The translations under genes were made by a program, and so were the position numbers. From contig AWVY01000031.1 of the NCBI GenBank assembly GCA_004143605.1, positions 10,415-67,833 of the forward strand: DNA of 57,419 bases, in the 5' to 3' direction. The notes beneath the pieces are model-generated. The model was not told the DNA's origin and ran no database searches. It was given only the letters and a program-made list of their open reading frames with translations. The DNA comes from Desulforamulus aquiferis. GTDB lineage: Bacteria; Bacillota; Desulfotomaculia; Desulfotomaculales; Desulfotomaculaceae. Below, piece after piece: positions 8,274 through 17,359 of the stretch (the stretch's first letter is position 1; every line of letters begins with the position of its first letter).

Positions 8274-9128
8274 ATGTTTAAGAACAGTAAAAAATTAATT
8301 ATCTTATTAGCCTTAGTTGTAGCCGCTGCTGTGGCCTTCACTGGTTGTGGACAGAAGAAAGAAGAAGCTCCAAAGGAAGAAGAAAAAGCTGCTGGATTAT
8401 CTGGTTCAATTACTATTGCTGGCTCTACTTCAGTACAGCCCCTGTCTGAGGAACTTGCAGAGGCATTTATGTCTAAAAACTCAGGTGTAACCATTAACGT
8501 ACAGGGTGGAGGTTCCTCTGCAGGTATTAAAGCTGCCAAAGAGGGAGCTGCTCAAATCGGTGCATCTTCCCGTGAACTAAAGAGTGAAGAGAAAGACGGC
8601 ATTAATGAGTACATGATTGCCCTTGATGGAATTGCAGTGGTAGTAAATTCTAAGAATGAAATTAACGAATTGACTATGGAACAAATACAAAAAATCTTTA
8701 CAGGTGAAGTTACCAACTGGAAAGATTTTGGTGGACAGGATGCTGCAATCACTGTGGTAAACCGTGAAGCTGGCTCCGGGACCTATGGAGCCTTTGAAGA
8801 GCTGGTAATTGGTTCCGATAAGAAATATACTGACAAGGCCTTAACCCAACCTTCCACCGGTGCAGTTCGGACTACAGTTGCTGGTGATGTAAATGCCATA
8901 GGTTATATATCTCTAGGTTCCCTTAATGATGAAGTTAAAGGTATTAAAGTGGATGGGGTTGAGCCCACTGTAGAAAACGTTAAATCCGGAGCCTTCAAAA
9001 TCTCCCGTCCCTTCCTGTACCTAACCAAGGGAGAACCCAATGAGGTAAGCAAAGCCTTTATCGACTTCGTGATGAGTGCAGAGGGTCAAAACATTGTTAA
9101 GGATGCTCACTTCATCCCCACTAATTAA
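8274..9128 (+). CDS. pstS: Phosphate ABC transporter substrate-binding lipoprotein
   Basis: 284 aa, ATG 8274 behind AAGGAGG. The signal peptide ends in the lipobox FTGC, so it is a lipoprotein. An acidic linker follows, then ITIAGSTSVQPLSEELAEAF and GGGSSAGIKAAKEGAAQIG, the phosphate-binding loops of PstS. Further on are VNREAGSGTYGAFEE and AIGYISLGSL. It captures phosphate outside the cell and delivers it to PstCA. First gene of pstS-pstC-pstA, under the Pho box. Intact frame. Confidence 0.96.
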   Translation: MFKNSKKLIILLALVVAAAVAFTGCGQKKEEAPKEEEKAAGLSGSITIAGSTSVQPLSEELAEAFMSKNSGVTINVQGGGSSAGIKAAKEGAAQIGASSRELKSEEKDGINEYMIALDGIAVVVNSKNEINELTMEQIQKIFTGEVTNWKDFGGQDAAITVVNREAGSGTYGAFEELVIGSDKKYTDKALTQPSTGAVRTTVAGDVNAIGYISLGSLNDEVKGIKVDGVEPTVENVKSGAFKISRPFLYLTKGEPNEVSKAFIDFVMSAEGQNIVKDAHFIPTN

Positions 9129-9206
9129 CTGGGAAGCTACGGACAATCATAAATAGGGAGAGGGCTGGCTGTGCCAGCCTCTATCCTGTTTTAGTGAGGG
9201 TGGTTT

Positions 9207-10069
9207 ATGAAAATTCACGAAAAATTAATTGAAAAATTATTAATGCTCAGTGCTGTGATAGCCGTCCTGGTGGTGGCCCTGATCACCTATTTTATTTTTG
9301 CAGACGGCCTGCCAGTTATGCTTAAGCATGGCTTAGGACATTTTTTGCTGGGAAGCGAATGGCGTCCATTAAATGATCAATTTGGTCTTCTGTCAATGAT
9401 TGTAGGTTCATTCCTTGTTACCTTTGGTGCCTTAATAATAGGTGTTCCCTTAAGTGTTGGCTGTGCTATTTTCTTGGCAGAGATTGCTCCCAAGCAAGTT
9501 ACCATGGTAGTTAGGCCAGCCATTGAGCTGCTGGCGGGTATACCATCGGTTGTCTATGGCTTTTATGGACTTATAATACTTGTCCCCCTTATTAGGGAGT
9601 TTTTCGGTGGCAGAGGTTTTAGTATCCTTGGGGGCTCAGTGGTACTGGCAATAATGATATTACCCACAGTGGTTAATATCTCTGAGGATGCCATTAGGGC
9701 GGTACCGAAGGAATATAAGGAGGGTCCTTAGCTTTAGGTGCAACCCATTGGCAAACTATCAAGAAGGTGATCGTTCCCAGTGCTCGCTCCGGAATACTTA
9801 CTGCCATCGTATTAGGAATGGGACGTGCCATAGGTGAAACCATGGCTGTAATTATGGTGGTCGGTAATGTTGCTTCACTACCGGAAAGTATCCTCGATCC
9901 CGTTAGAACCTTAACTGGCAATATAGCCATTGAGATGGGTTATGCTGCTGGGACGCATTCCCAGGCCTTGTTCGCAACGGGTATTGTTTTATTTGTGATC
10001 ATCATGATTCTAAATTTCCTAGTTACATTGGTACCCAAAAGGTGGGTGGATAGTTATGGAAAAGGTTAA
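9207..10069 (+). CDS. pstC: Phosphate ABC transporter permease PstC (one frame break)
   Basis: Inner-membrane permease, about 287 aa once a base lost near 9727 is restored (after AVPKEYKEG). N-terminal helices are followed by the MetI-type core: [40 protein letters not shown], then the coupling loop [20 protein letters not shown] that contacts the ATPase, and [15 protein letters not shown]. It overlaps the start of pstA by 14 bases, a sign of coupled translation. Confidence 0.94.
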
Positions 10070-10902
10070 TTCATCTGTATATATTGAAGAGAAAGTTGCT
10101 AAAGCATTTCTCTGGATATCTGTTATTGTAACCATTGGGGCTCTGATGGCGGTTATTTTTCATATTTTGCAAAATGGCTTAATGCATATTAATTGGGCTT
10201 TTCTAACTGAGCACCCCAAGCAAATGGGAAAAGAAGGGGGATCTTCCCCACCATCGTTAGCACAGTATATTTAATTTTAATATCCCTTGCCATTGCTCAC
10301 CCCCATCGATTATGGCTGCTATTCAGCTTACCGAATATACAAAAACGGGACCATTGGTTAAAGTGATCCGTTTTGCCACTGAAACCCTGGCAGGTATCCC
10401 GTCAATTATTTTTGGCTTATTTGGTTTTGCTTTTCTTGTTTTGTTTATGGGCTTTTCTTGGTCGCTATTATCCGGTGGCTTAACATTAGCTTTTATGGTT
10501 TTACCCACCATTGTTCGTACCAGCGAAGAAGCTATCAAGAGTGTACCCCTAAGTTTTAGAGAGGGAAGTATGGCCCTGGGGGCAACCAAATGGCAAACAG
10601 TATGGAAAATTGTATTACCCAGCGCATTGCCAGGGATTTTAACTGGCATCATTCTGAGCATGGGACGTGCTGTCGGTGAAACTGCCGCAGTAATTCTTAC
10701 GGCAGGCAGTTCATTAAATATTCCTGCCTCAATTATGGATCCAGGTCGTACCATGTCAGTACACCTGTATATTTTAGCCATGGAAGGTATTTCCATGGAA
10801 AAGGCTTATGCCACTGCGGCAGTTTTGATCATCTTAATCTTTGTTATTAATTCTTTAGCCAACCTAATTATGCGTAAAATGACTTCTAATATGGCAGCCT
10901 AG
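10056..10902 (+). CDS. pstA: Phosphate ABC transporter permease PstA (two frame breaks)
   Basis: Partner permease of PstC, about 282 aa after restoring bases lost near 10237 (a G run) and near 10300. Core motifs are [19 protein letters not shown], the ATPase-coupling loop [21 protein letters not shown], and [18 protein letters not shown]. There is no pstB or phoU downstream; the operon stops at a terminator, so the ATPase must be encoded elsewhere. Confidence 0.93.
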
Positions 10903-10907
10903 AAAAT

Positions 10908-10942
10908 AAAGAAACAGCCACGGGTTGACGGCTGTTTCTTTA
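10908..10942. terminator. Terminator after pstA
   Basis: Stem AAAGAAACAGCC/GGCTGTTTCTTT, readable from both strands. It ends pstSCA and probably the small minus-strand gene. Confidence 0.85.
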
Positions 10943-10951
10943 TGCAAAACC

Positions 10952-11095
10952 CTAAAACACATCCAGGTTATATATACCTGTTTCATCATCCTCTTCTTGA
11001 GCGCTGTTAAGGTGACCAATAATTGAATCTGCCACCCACCTTTGTTGCTCCGGGGACAGCTTCTTGAATTGCTCCATTATTCTTTCTGTAGGCAT
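10952..11095 (-). CDS. Small hypothetical protein, 47 aa
   Basis: ATG 11095 has an excellent AGGGAGG site; the longer frame upstream to 11179 has none, so the short form is preferred. The sequence MPTERIMEQFKKLSPEQQRWVADSIIGHL is helical with an acidic tail EEDDETG. No known family, no membrane segment. The LSPEQQRWVADSI core is typical of small helical regulators, but no function can be given. Confidence 0.6.
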   Translation of the reverse strand: MPTERIMEQFKKLSPEQQRWVADSIIGHLNSAQEEDDETGIYNLDVF

Positions 11096-11332
11096 TAAAA
11101 CCCTCCCTTTGTTCCTATAGATTAACCGTACATATTCAAAATATTCCTTAAAAAATAGGTTGTCAGCTGTATTTTGCAAGCAACTTTTTTATCGTAAACG
11201 GTGTAAATTGAACATAACGGGTTTATGAGCTTTATACCTTGGTTATTTGATATAACTTGTCAGCAAACAGAGATGGACAAGTCTGCCAACCTTGCCATAA
11301 AATAATGTAAGGATGTTAAGGGAGGTTGGGTC

Positions 11333-12163
11333 ATGTCTCATAATAACGGGCGAGCTATGAAAAAGGAATTTGATGCAACAAACATGACCGTTTACTTTGG
11401 TTCAGCTATATTTACCAGTGGAATTACCGGAATTCCCAACCTGTTCCTAAAGTATTATCGTGAGGTTGGCATCACTGATTCCGAGATGATGCTGATCATT
11501 CAATTGCTAAGATTACGTACCGAAGAACAGCAATTTATGCCCAGTGCAGATGTGCTGGCAAATTGCTTGGCCGCTGATTCCATGCAGATTGAAAGACAGA
11601 TCAAAAACCTGCTGGATAAAAAAATTATTGGCATTACAAATTACTTTACTGATTCAGATGGTTCAATCACAGAGGGGTATGATTTTGAACCCTTAGTTTT
11701 TGAATTATCCGAGGTCTGGGCATTAAATCAAAAAAGGGAATTGGATAAAATAGCCGAGAAGGTTAGCAATAAAAGCTTAAACATCCATGAGGAACAACCT
11801 GCTGGGTTTAATCTTTCTTTTAGGGAGCAGGAGCTTTGCCATAAGTTTGAAAATGAATTCGGAAGATTGTTATCTCCAATGGAACTGGAGCAAATTATTG
11901 CCTGGGTGGAGGAAAATGAATCAGAACTAATTTTGGAGGCCCTTAGGCAGGCAGTAATTAGAGGAAAACATAATTTCAAGTATATTGGCAGCATATTGAG
12001 GGAATGGAAAAAGAACAACATTAGAACTATCAATGAAGTCATGGAATTTCAAAGGCAATTCAGTGAAAACAGAGGGAGAAATACCCAGCGGAGCAGTGAG
12101 CAAAACCTTGGGAATAGGGCGGATCAGAAGAAAAAGGCCCTAATGAGATCAATGTACAGCTAA
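11333..12163 (+). CDS. DnaD-domain replication/primosome-like protein
   Basis: 276 aa, ATG behind GGGAGG. The N-terminal half is a winged-helix-like region (DSEMMLIIQLLRLR, then PSADVLANCLAADSMQIERQIKNLLDKKIIG). The C-terminal DnaB_2/DnaD domain spans about 165-240, with EFGRLLSPMELEQIIAWVEE, LILEALRQAVIRGKHNFKYIGSIL and the family end LREWKKNNI. In B. subtilis DnaD helps load the helicase. Here it stands alone, so it may be a DnaD paralogue, not the primosomal one. Confidence 0.85.
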   Translation: MSHNNGRAMKKEFDATNMTVYFGSAIFTSGITGIPNLFLKYYREVGITDSEMMLIIQLLRLRTEEQQFMPSADVLANCLAADSMQIERQIKNLLDKKIIGITNYFTDSDGSITEGYDFEPLVFELSEVWALNQKRELDKIAEKVSNKSLNIHEEQPAGFNLSFREQELCHKFENEFGRLLSPMELEQIIAWVEENESELILEALRQAVIRGKHNFKYIGSILREWKKNNIRTINEVMEFQRQFSENRGRNTQRSSEQNLGNRADQKKKALMRSMYS

Positions 12164-12220
12164 TGGCTGGGAAGGTAATGCATGTCGGTAGCGCCATGGG
12201 AATAATAAATTTCTTAAATG

Positions 12221-12258
12221 AAAACAAGCTTTGATGGCTAATCAAGGCTTGTTTTTTC
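12221..12258 (+). terminator. Terminator after DnaD-like gene
   Basis: Stem ACAAGCtt-TGAT / ATCA-agGCTTGT followed by TTTTTT. Confidence 0.8.
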
Positions 12259-12319
12259 TATTATGTATATTCTTAGGAGAAATGTGCAAACCTATGATGT
12301 GGGAAGAAAGGAGGAAATA

Positions 12320-13027
12320 ATGAATAAAAAGTACCGTAAAATCGCTGGAATATTGGCGGTTGTGTTAGCGGTCGCTTCCGGATTGGTAGGTTTAACTGCC
12401 GCTGAAGGAGAGACTTGCGACGGTGCAGGTGATTTAGAACTTGGGCTTTCCGAAACGGACCAGACTTTTTCAGAGCTTACTTATACTGTCCATTCGGGGG
12501 ATACCCTGTACCAGATTTGTAAGGATTACAATGTAACCCTTGGACACCTAATGCGGGTCAACAGCTTAAAAAATACCATTATTCATCCGGGACAAAGACT
12601 TGTCATTCCAACAGCCAATGTTTCTCCCTTCGGTATGGTATTATCCCGGGGGGACGTATCCAGAGAAGACATCAAACTTCTGGCACGGCTTATTCATGCG
12701 GAGGCAAGGGGGGAGTCCTATGAGGGTAAGGTTGCTGTTGGGGCGGTGATAATTAATAGATTGGCCAGTCCAGAATTTCCAAAGAGCATAAGAGAGATAA
12801 TTCTTGAGACTAATGGACGAGTTTACCAGTTTCTCCGGTACAGGATGGTTCAATTAATCTTGAGCCGGACGAAGAAGCATTCAAGCAGCCCTTGAAGCTC
12901 TTATGGGACAGGACCTACAGGGGGAGCACTATTTTTCTATAACCCTATAGTGGCCAAAGATAAATGGATCAAAACCCTTCCTGTTGTTACTAAAATAGGT
13001 AATCACGTTTTTGCTACAAAAATATAA
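12320..13027 (+). CDS. LysM-containing cell wall hydrolase, SleB type (three frame breaks)
   Basis: About 236 aa; ATG 12320 with AAGGAGG is preferred to the earlier in-frame ATG. A signal peptide covers roughly 1-27. A LysM domain follows ([23 protein letters not shown]...[11 protein letters not shown]). The catalytic Hydrolase_2 domain begins [29 protein letters not shown], where the Glu after HAEARGE is the likely acid. Repairs of single losses near 12830, 12887 and 12917 restore [18 protein letters not shown] and [11 protein letters not shown]. This is a secreted peptidoglycan lytic enzyme of the spore-cortex SleB/CwlJ group, probably for germination or wall turnover. Confidence 0.9.
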
Positions 13028-13036
13028 GCAGTATAT

Positions 13037-13084
13037 AACTTCCGCCAGAGATGCTAAAGAATAGCATCAGGCGGAAGTTTTCAT
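13037..13084 (+). terminator. Terminator after the SleB-type gene
   Basis: Stem AACTTCCGCC.. GATGCT / AGCATC ..GGCGGAAGTT followed by TTTCATTT. Confidence 0.85.
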
Positions 13085-13101
13085 TTAAAATAGTAAACTT
13101 T

Positions 13102-13856
13102 TTAATTTTTTTTATTTTCCCAGCGGGAATTAACCACATACCAGTCAATATTTCCGAAGATTGCATCCAGATAGCTGAAACGGTTAGTTCCATAATCTAT
13201 AAAGTAGGCATGCTCATATACATCTACAACCAATAAAGGCTCAAAACCGATAACAGTACCTGAATCATGGGCATCCAACCCATAATTATGCAAATGTTTA
13301 TCATTGTAATCGTATCCTAGAATCACCCAACCTCTACTGGCTATGGCAGTGGCACGGAAATCCTTCTCCCAAAATTCATAGGAACCAAAATCCCTTACTA
13401 TGGCCTCAAAGATAGACCCGGATGCACCACCACCACGTCCCCCAATGTTTGCAAAGTAAAGCTCGTGAAGTTTATAGCCCCCTAGAGCATAGGTTTCCGA
13501 TAGCTTAAGGGCTCGAATGGGACTAAAGGTAGAGTTTGCATTAATACGGTCGGCAGTTCTCATCTTGAATCTGATTTCATTTACCTTGCTTATATACCTA
13601 GGTATAACTTGTAGTGTTCTTGGATTTGACGGGGAGAAATACCGATCATGGTTAGGAGCTGGGGTCTTAGGGTTTGGGGCACAATTTCACAAAAAGTACC
13701 ATCAGATGCATCGGGAATAAATATAACATCCCCGGACTGAAGCTGGTCTAAACTTTCCAGATGTCTATTGGCATTAGAAATATTCTCCAATGAAACTTTA
13801 TACTTTTTAGCTATTACCTTTATTGTATCTCCAGGCCTAACCACGTGTTTTGGCAT
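13102..13856 (-). CDS. LysM-domain / Fe-Mn superoxide dismutase fusion (one frame break)
   Basis: ATG 13856 with AAAGGGGG. Residues 1-50 are a LysM domain (HVVRPGDTIKVIAKKYKVSLENI, SGDVIFIP). After a linker the superoxide dismutase domain starts at HYKLYLG. A one-base loss near 13590 separates the two parts; repair gives KVNEIRFKM and about 251 aa. All four metal ligands are visible: His in HYKLY, His in YKLHELYF, and Asp plus His in VDVYEHAYF. There is no signal peptide, as is usual for LysM proteins placed on the spore coat from the mother cell. It probably removes superoxide at a peptidoglycan or spore surface. Fe versus Mn cannot be told. Confidence 0.85.
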
Positions 13857-13995
13857 AAATTCACCCCCTTTATAAAGGTTTGGTAATATAATATTCTGTT
13901 ACCACAATATGGTTACCTTCCACACTGGCATAATGTGATGTTGGGCAGGGGAATATTAAGATATTGTCAAAATCCACTGTAATGGAGGAAAAAAT

Positions 13996-15953
13996 TTGAG
14001 TCGGGTAAAATTCCTGGTCACAATTGGCCTTATAATTCAAATCATCATGCTGCCTGGATGCTTGCCCTTGGGACAGGAGGGACCTCCTGATGTACCAATT
14101 CCTTCCCGCATAGTAGATGTAAATAACAATTTAATTACAACTGTGTCACAGGTACGAACGATACCAGTTGATCTTGACAATATTGCTCCAGAAATGCAGC
14201 AGGCAATTGTGGCCATAGAGGATGACAGATTTTATCAGCACAGGGGTATTGACTTTAGGGGCTTGGGCAGGGCAATATATCAAAACATACGTGCCGGTGA
14301 AGTGGCCCAAGGTGGGAGCACTATCAGCCAACAGCTGGCTAAAAACCTTTATTTAGGACCTGAAAGAACACTGGATAGAAAAATTAGAGAACTATTTTAT
14401 ACAATTCAGTTAGAGCGGACCTATACCAAAAAAGAAATACTTAATATGTATCTTAACCATGTATATTTTGGGCAGGGGGCTTATGGTGTTGAAGCTGCTG
14501 CCAGAACCTACTTTGATAAATCTGCCTCGGAGCTTTCCCTGGGTGAAAGCGCCATGTTGGCAGGTTTGCCCAGGGCTCCCAGTTACTACGCACCAACCAC
14601 AAATTTTGAAGGAGCTAAGGAACGACAAGAAGTTGTCCTAAGAAGAATGGCAGAGCTTCAAATGATCTCACCGGAAAGGGCCAGGGAGGCCAGGGAGGAG
14701 CACCTAGAGCCAAGGGCTAAGGTTGATTGGTTTCAGCAGGCACCTTATTTTGTTGCGGAGATAATTAAACATTTTGAGGAGAACTATCCTGATGGCATGG
14801 AAATGCTCTATACAGCAGGTCTTAGGATCCAAACTACCCTGGATTTAAATTTACAAAGGGCTGCGGAAAATGCCTTGCAACAGGGCCTTGATAATGTTAA
14901 CAAAGATATAAACGGTGCTTTAGTGGCCATTGATCCTTCAAATGGCTATATCAAAGCCATGGTGGGGGGAAGGGACTGGCAAAGCTCACAGTTCAACAGA
15001 ACACTGGCCAGATTACAACCTGGCTCCGCTTTTAAACCATTTTTGTTTACTGCAGCCCTTGATTCTGGTTATACTGCGGCCAGCACCATTTATTGTTCTC
15101 CAGTAACCTATACCCAAGCTGGCTCTGAACCATATACACCCACTGATCATAGGGGTGGCTATCATCATAGGCCCTTTATACTAAAACAGGCCTTGGCCAT
15201 TTCGGATAATGTGGTGTCTGTAAAACTGGCAGATATGATTGGGCCTGAAACATTAATACGCTATGCGAAGGCCATGGGTATTGAGAGTCCCCTGAGACCT
15301 TTTCTTTCCTTGGCCCTTGGTACTTCCGAAGTAACACCCCTGGAGATGGCAGTGGCCTATGGACCTTAGCCAATCAAGGAGTTTTAGCTAGGCCCATGTA
15401 CTTATTAAGGGTGACAGATCAAGAGGGCAGGGTTCTTGAAGAGCATAGTCCCAACCTAGCCAAAGTAATTGACGAAAAGATAGCTTATATTGTTACAGAT
15501 ATGCTCCAAGCAGCAGTCAGCCCTGGAGGTACTGCAGCACAACTGTCCTGGATGGTTTCTCGACCTGTGGCCGGCAAGACCGGAACCACCGAAGAGTATA
15601 CTAACGCCTGGTTTGTTGGCTATACACCTGAACTGGTGGCGGCAGTTTATGTGGGTTATGATGACAAAAATAGAAAAGTTGGATTAACCGGAGGAGACAT
15701 TGCCGCCCCCATATGGGGAAATTTCATTGAGGCAGGCCTTAAGGAACGACCAGTGGAGGAATTTCAAGTTCCCGAAGGTGTTGTGCAAGAGGAAGTTTGT
15801 ACAGCCGATGGGCGAAGGGCTACGGCTCTTTCGGAAAACACCATGACAGCAGTATTTATAAGTGGAACAGAACCTAGATTGCCATGCTATGGTGACCGTT
15901 GGCTCCAGAGGCCCCAGGATTCGGGAGAAGGACCGGACGACATTGACTATTAA
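13996..15953 (+). CDS. Class A penicillin-binding protein with lipoprotein signal (one frame break)
   Basis: Bifunctional peptidoglycan synthase, about 652 aa, TTG start behind GGAGG. The N-terminus ends in LPGC, a possible lipobox, instead of a plain membrane anchor. The glycosyltransferase domain (about 60-240) has AIEDDRFYQHRGID with the catalytic Glu, GGSTISQQLAKNL and RKIRELFYTIQLE. The transpeptidase domain has GSAFKP (active Ser and Lys), SDN and KTGTT. A one-base loss near 15365 (AYG|TLANQG) divides it. Stand-alone gene with a terminator. Confidence 0.93.
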
Positions 15954-15965
15954 CCTATAAGACAC

Positions 15966-15992
15966 AAAAACAGGCCCTTGAGCCTGTTTTTT
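15966..15992 (+). terminator. Terminator after the PBP gene
   Basis: Stem AAAAACAGGC/GCCTGTTTTTT, six-base loop. Confidence 0.85.
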
Positions 15993-15997
15993 AGGAT

Positions 15998-16117
15998 TCA
16001 TGATTCATTTGAGTACTCGGATAGATAACAGTTTTCGCAATAAACATTATCAGTGTCTTCATCTACAAGCATTTTATTTTCCAGATATTCTTTACCACAG
16101 AGGCAGCATTGTAACAT
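15998..16117 (-). CDS. Zinc-ribbon-type small protein, 39 aa
   Basis: ATG 16117 is preceded by GGAGGAAGACT. The product has two Cys pairs, CCLCGKEY near the start and YCENCYL later, separated by about 20 residues including DEDTDN. This is the layout of a small zinc ribbon. Function is unknown. It lies 48 bases upstream of nothing recognisable and is probably monocistronic, ending beside the PBP terminator. Confidence 0.65.
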   Translation of the reverse strand: MLQCCLCGKEYLENKMLVDEDTDNVYCENCYLSEYSNES

Positions 16118-16165
16118 AGTCTTCCTCCTTAGTAGCATCAGATAACAGATTGGCAGCGTTGCCAA

Positions 16166-16450
16166 CTACTTCTCCGAATCCGGCTTTGTTCCGAAGTTCC
16201 ATTTATATACTTCCTCCTTTATATCAAGGTAAGGTTTTCTCGTTGATATCCCTAGCAGATGATAAATGGGACTAAAGCCTACTATTGCAACAAAAATAAT
16301 CTCAATTCCTAGTATGGCGAAGAGTATAGACCAAACAGTGCCATATATCATTAAAACAGCCAAGGCGAGAAACATTATGCCAAAGGTTATGCGTAAGATT
16401 ACATCTGTAGTGCCAACATTTTTAATCAGAACGATCACCTCCAATTTCAT
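16166..16450 (-). CDS. DUF2892-family small membrane protein
   Basis: Two hydrophobic helices (ILRITFGIMFLALAVLMIYG and a second WSILFAILGIEIIFVAIVGF), preceded by the family start IKNVGTTD and ended by SPIYHLLGIST. This is the DUF2892 pattern, often encoded near rhodanese or redox genes. The frame opens at ATG 16450, but the GGAGG lies inside it, so the real start may be a GTG or ATT a few codons in (near IKNVG). Function unknown. Confidence 0.75.
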   Translation of the reverse strand: MKLEVIVLIKNVGTTDVILRITFGIMFLALAVLMIYGTVWSILFAILGIEIIFVAIVGFSPIYHLLGISTRKPYLDIKEEVYKWNFGTKPDSEK

Positions 16451-16541
16451 GGCTCTATAGTATTATCCTGCAAATATTGTTTGGTTATTCTTTTTACAGG
16501 GAAATCCATCAGCAGTATTTTTCTATGATCTATTTAAATTC

Positions 16542-16570
16542 TTGACAAATATTGTGTGATGATTCATAAT
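16542..16570 (+). promoter_or_regulatory. Sigma-A-type promoter of tRNA-Pro(CGG)
   Basis: TTGACA at 16542-16547 and CATAAT at 16565-16570 with 17 bases between, about 57 bases upstream of the tRNA. Confidence 0.7.
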
Positions 16571-16627
16571 AAATTCTGTTATAAATAGGAAGAGCGGGAT
16601 ATTACAAAATATATGTGATATTTTTAT

Positions 16628-16704
16628 CGGGGCGTGGCGCAGTTTGGTAGCGCGTTGGTTTCGGGAATCAAAGGCCGCAGGTTCGAATCCTGTCGCCCCG
16701 ACCA
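16628..16704 (+). tRNA. tRNA-Pro (anticodon CGG), CCA encoded
   Basis: Acceptor arm CGGGGCG/CGCCCCG, D-arm GCGCAGTTTGGTAGCGC, anticodon stem TTGGT/ATCAA with loop TTCGGGA giving CGG, T-arm GTTCGAATC, then ACCA. Confidence 0.96.
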
Positions 16705-16710
16705 GAATAA

Positions 16711-16743
16711 AAACCTTCTACAAATATGTAGAAGGTTTTTTTG
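16711..16743 (+). terminator. Terminator after tRNA-Pro(CGG)
   Basis: Stem AAACCTTCTACA/TGTAGAAGGTTT followed by a T run. Confidence 0.88.
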
Positions 16744-17089
16744 TTGTATTTAAACAGCAGCTATAATACTTAAATTTAACCAGGAATTTCCGGTTGAATT
16801 TAAGTAGCTCATAGAGTAATATAATACTCCGAGGAAGCAAGGGGGAGGGTACTCTTGCTTCCGAGAAGAAAAGCTGTTTCTTGAAAACTGAACAGCAAAA
16901 AATTAAGTATGTAATACAATCACAAAGCAAAAAATCTTTGTGGTTGTTATTTTTTGATCTATCGCTAACTATAAAATACTGGGACTATTAAGTGTTTATA
17001 AACTATTAATATCTCAAAATTACATTATTACTACTAGAAATAATGATGTTTTAATCTTTACAAGTCAAATAAATGCTATTTATTTTAGT

Positions 17090-17101
17090 TATACCGGTAT
17101 A
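17090..17101. promoter_or_regulatory. Palindromic operator TATACCGGTATA, copy 1 (BCCT gene)
   Basis: Perfect 12-base palindrome. The same core occurs at 22929-22942 and 23191-23206 between the two phosphodiesterase-family genes. Position and repetition argue for a shared transcription factor site. Confidence 0.65.
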
Positions 17102-17107
17102 GATATT

Positions 17108-17125
17108 GTGTAATGTACATTACAC
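17108..17125. promoter_or_regulatory. Perfect 18-base palindrome GTGTAATGTACATTACAC
   Basis: Six bases downstream of operator copy 1, with partial extension to ATATT/AATAT on the outside. It is likely a second regulator site for the BCCT gene. Not repeated elsewhere in the window as far as I could see. Confidence 0.5.
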
Positions 17126-17359
17126 GACAATATTTTTATAATTAAGTAACAAAGGCAAGTGAAGGTAAGAACAAGCCTTAAAAATCACTTTCGTAACTGG
17201 TTTCTATTTGATGTTAGGTGAATTATGTTGCGTTGTTAAAGAGGGGGAGATATAGACCTTATAAGTTTATAGAAGAAAAATTAGTAATTTAAAACTTAAT
17301 ATTGGAGAAAGACCAATTACGGGCATGGAATTTGTGTACATGCTGAAGGGAGCGGGATA

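Larger units (their letters stand above)
16744..17359. other. Long intergenic region upstream of the BCCT gene
   Basis: About 615 bases without a gene. It holds a hairpin GGAAGCAAG/CTTGCTTCC (16833-16862), an rRNA-operon-like spacer string CTTGAAAACTGAACAGC (16880-16896), the operator TATACCGGTATA (17090-17101) and an 18-base perfect palindrome (17108-17125). The remaining leader to 17359 is AT-rich with no structure I can defend. Confidence 0.55.
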
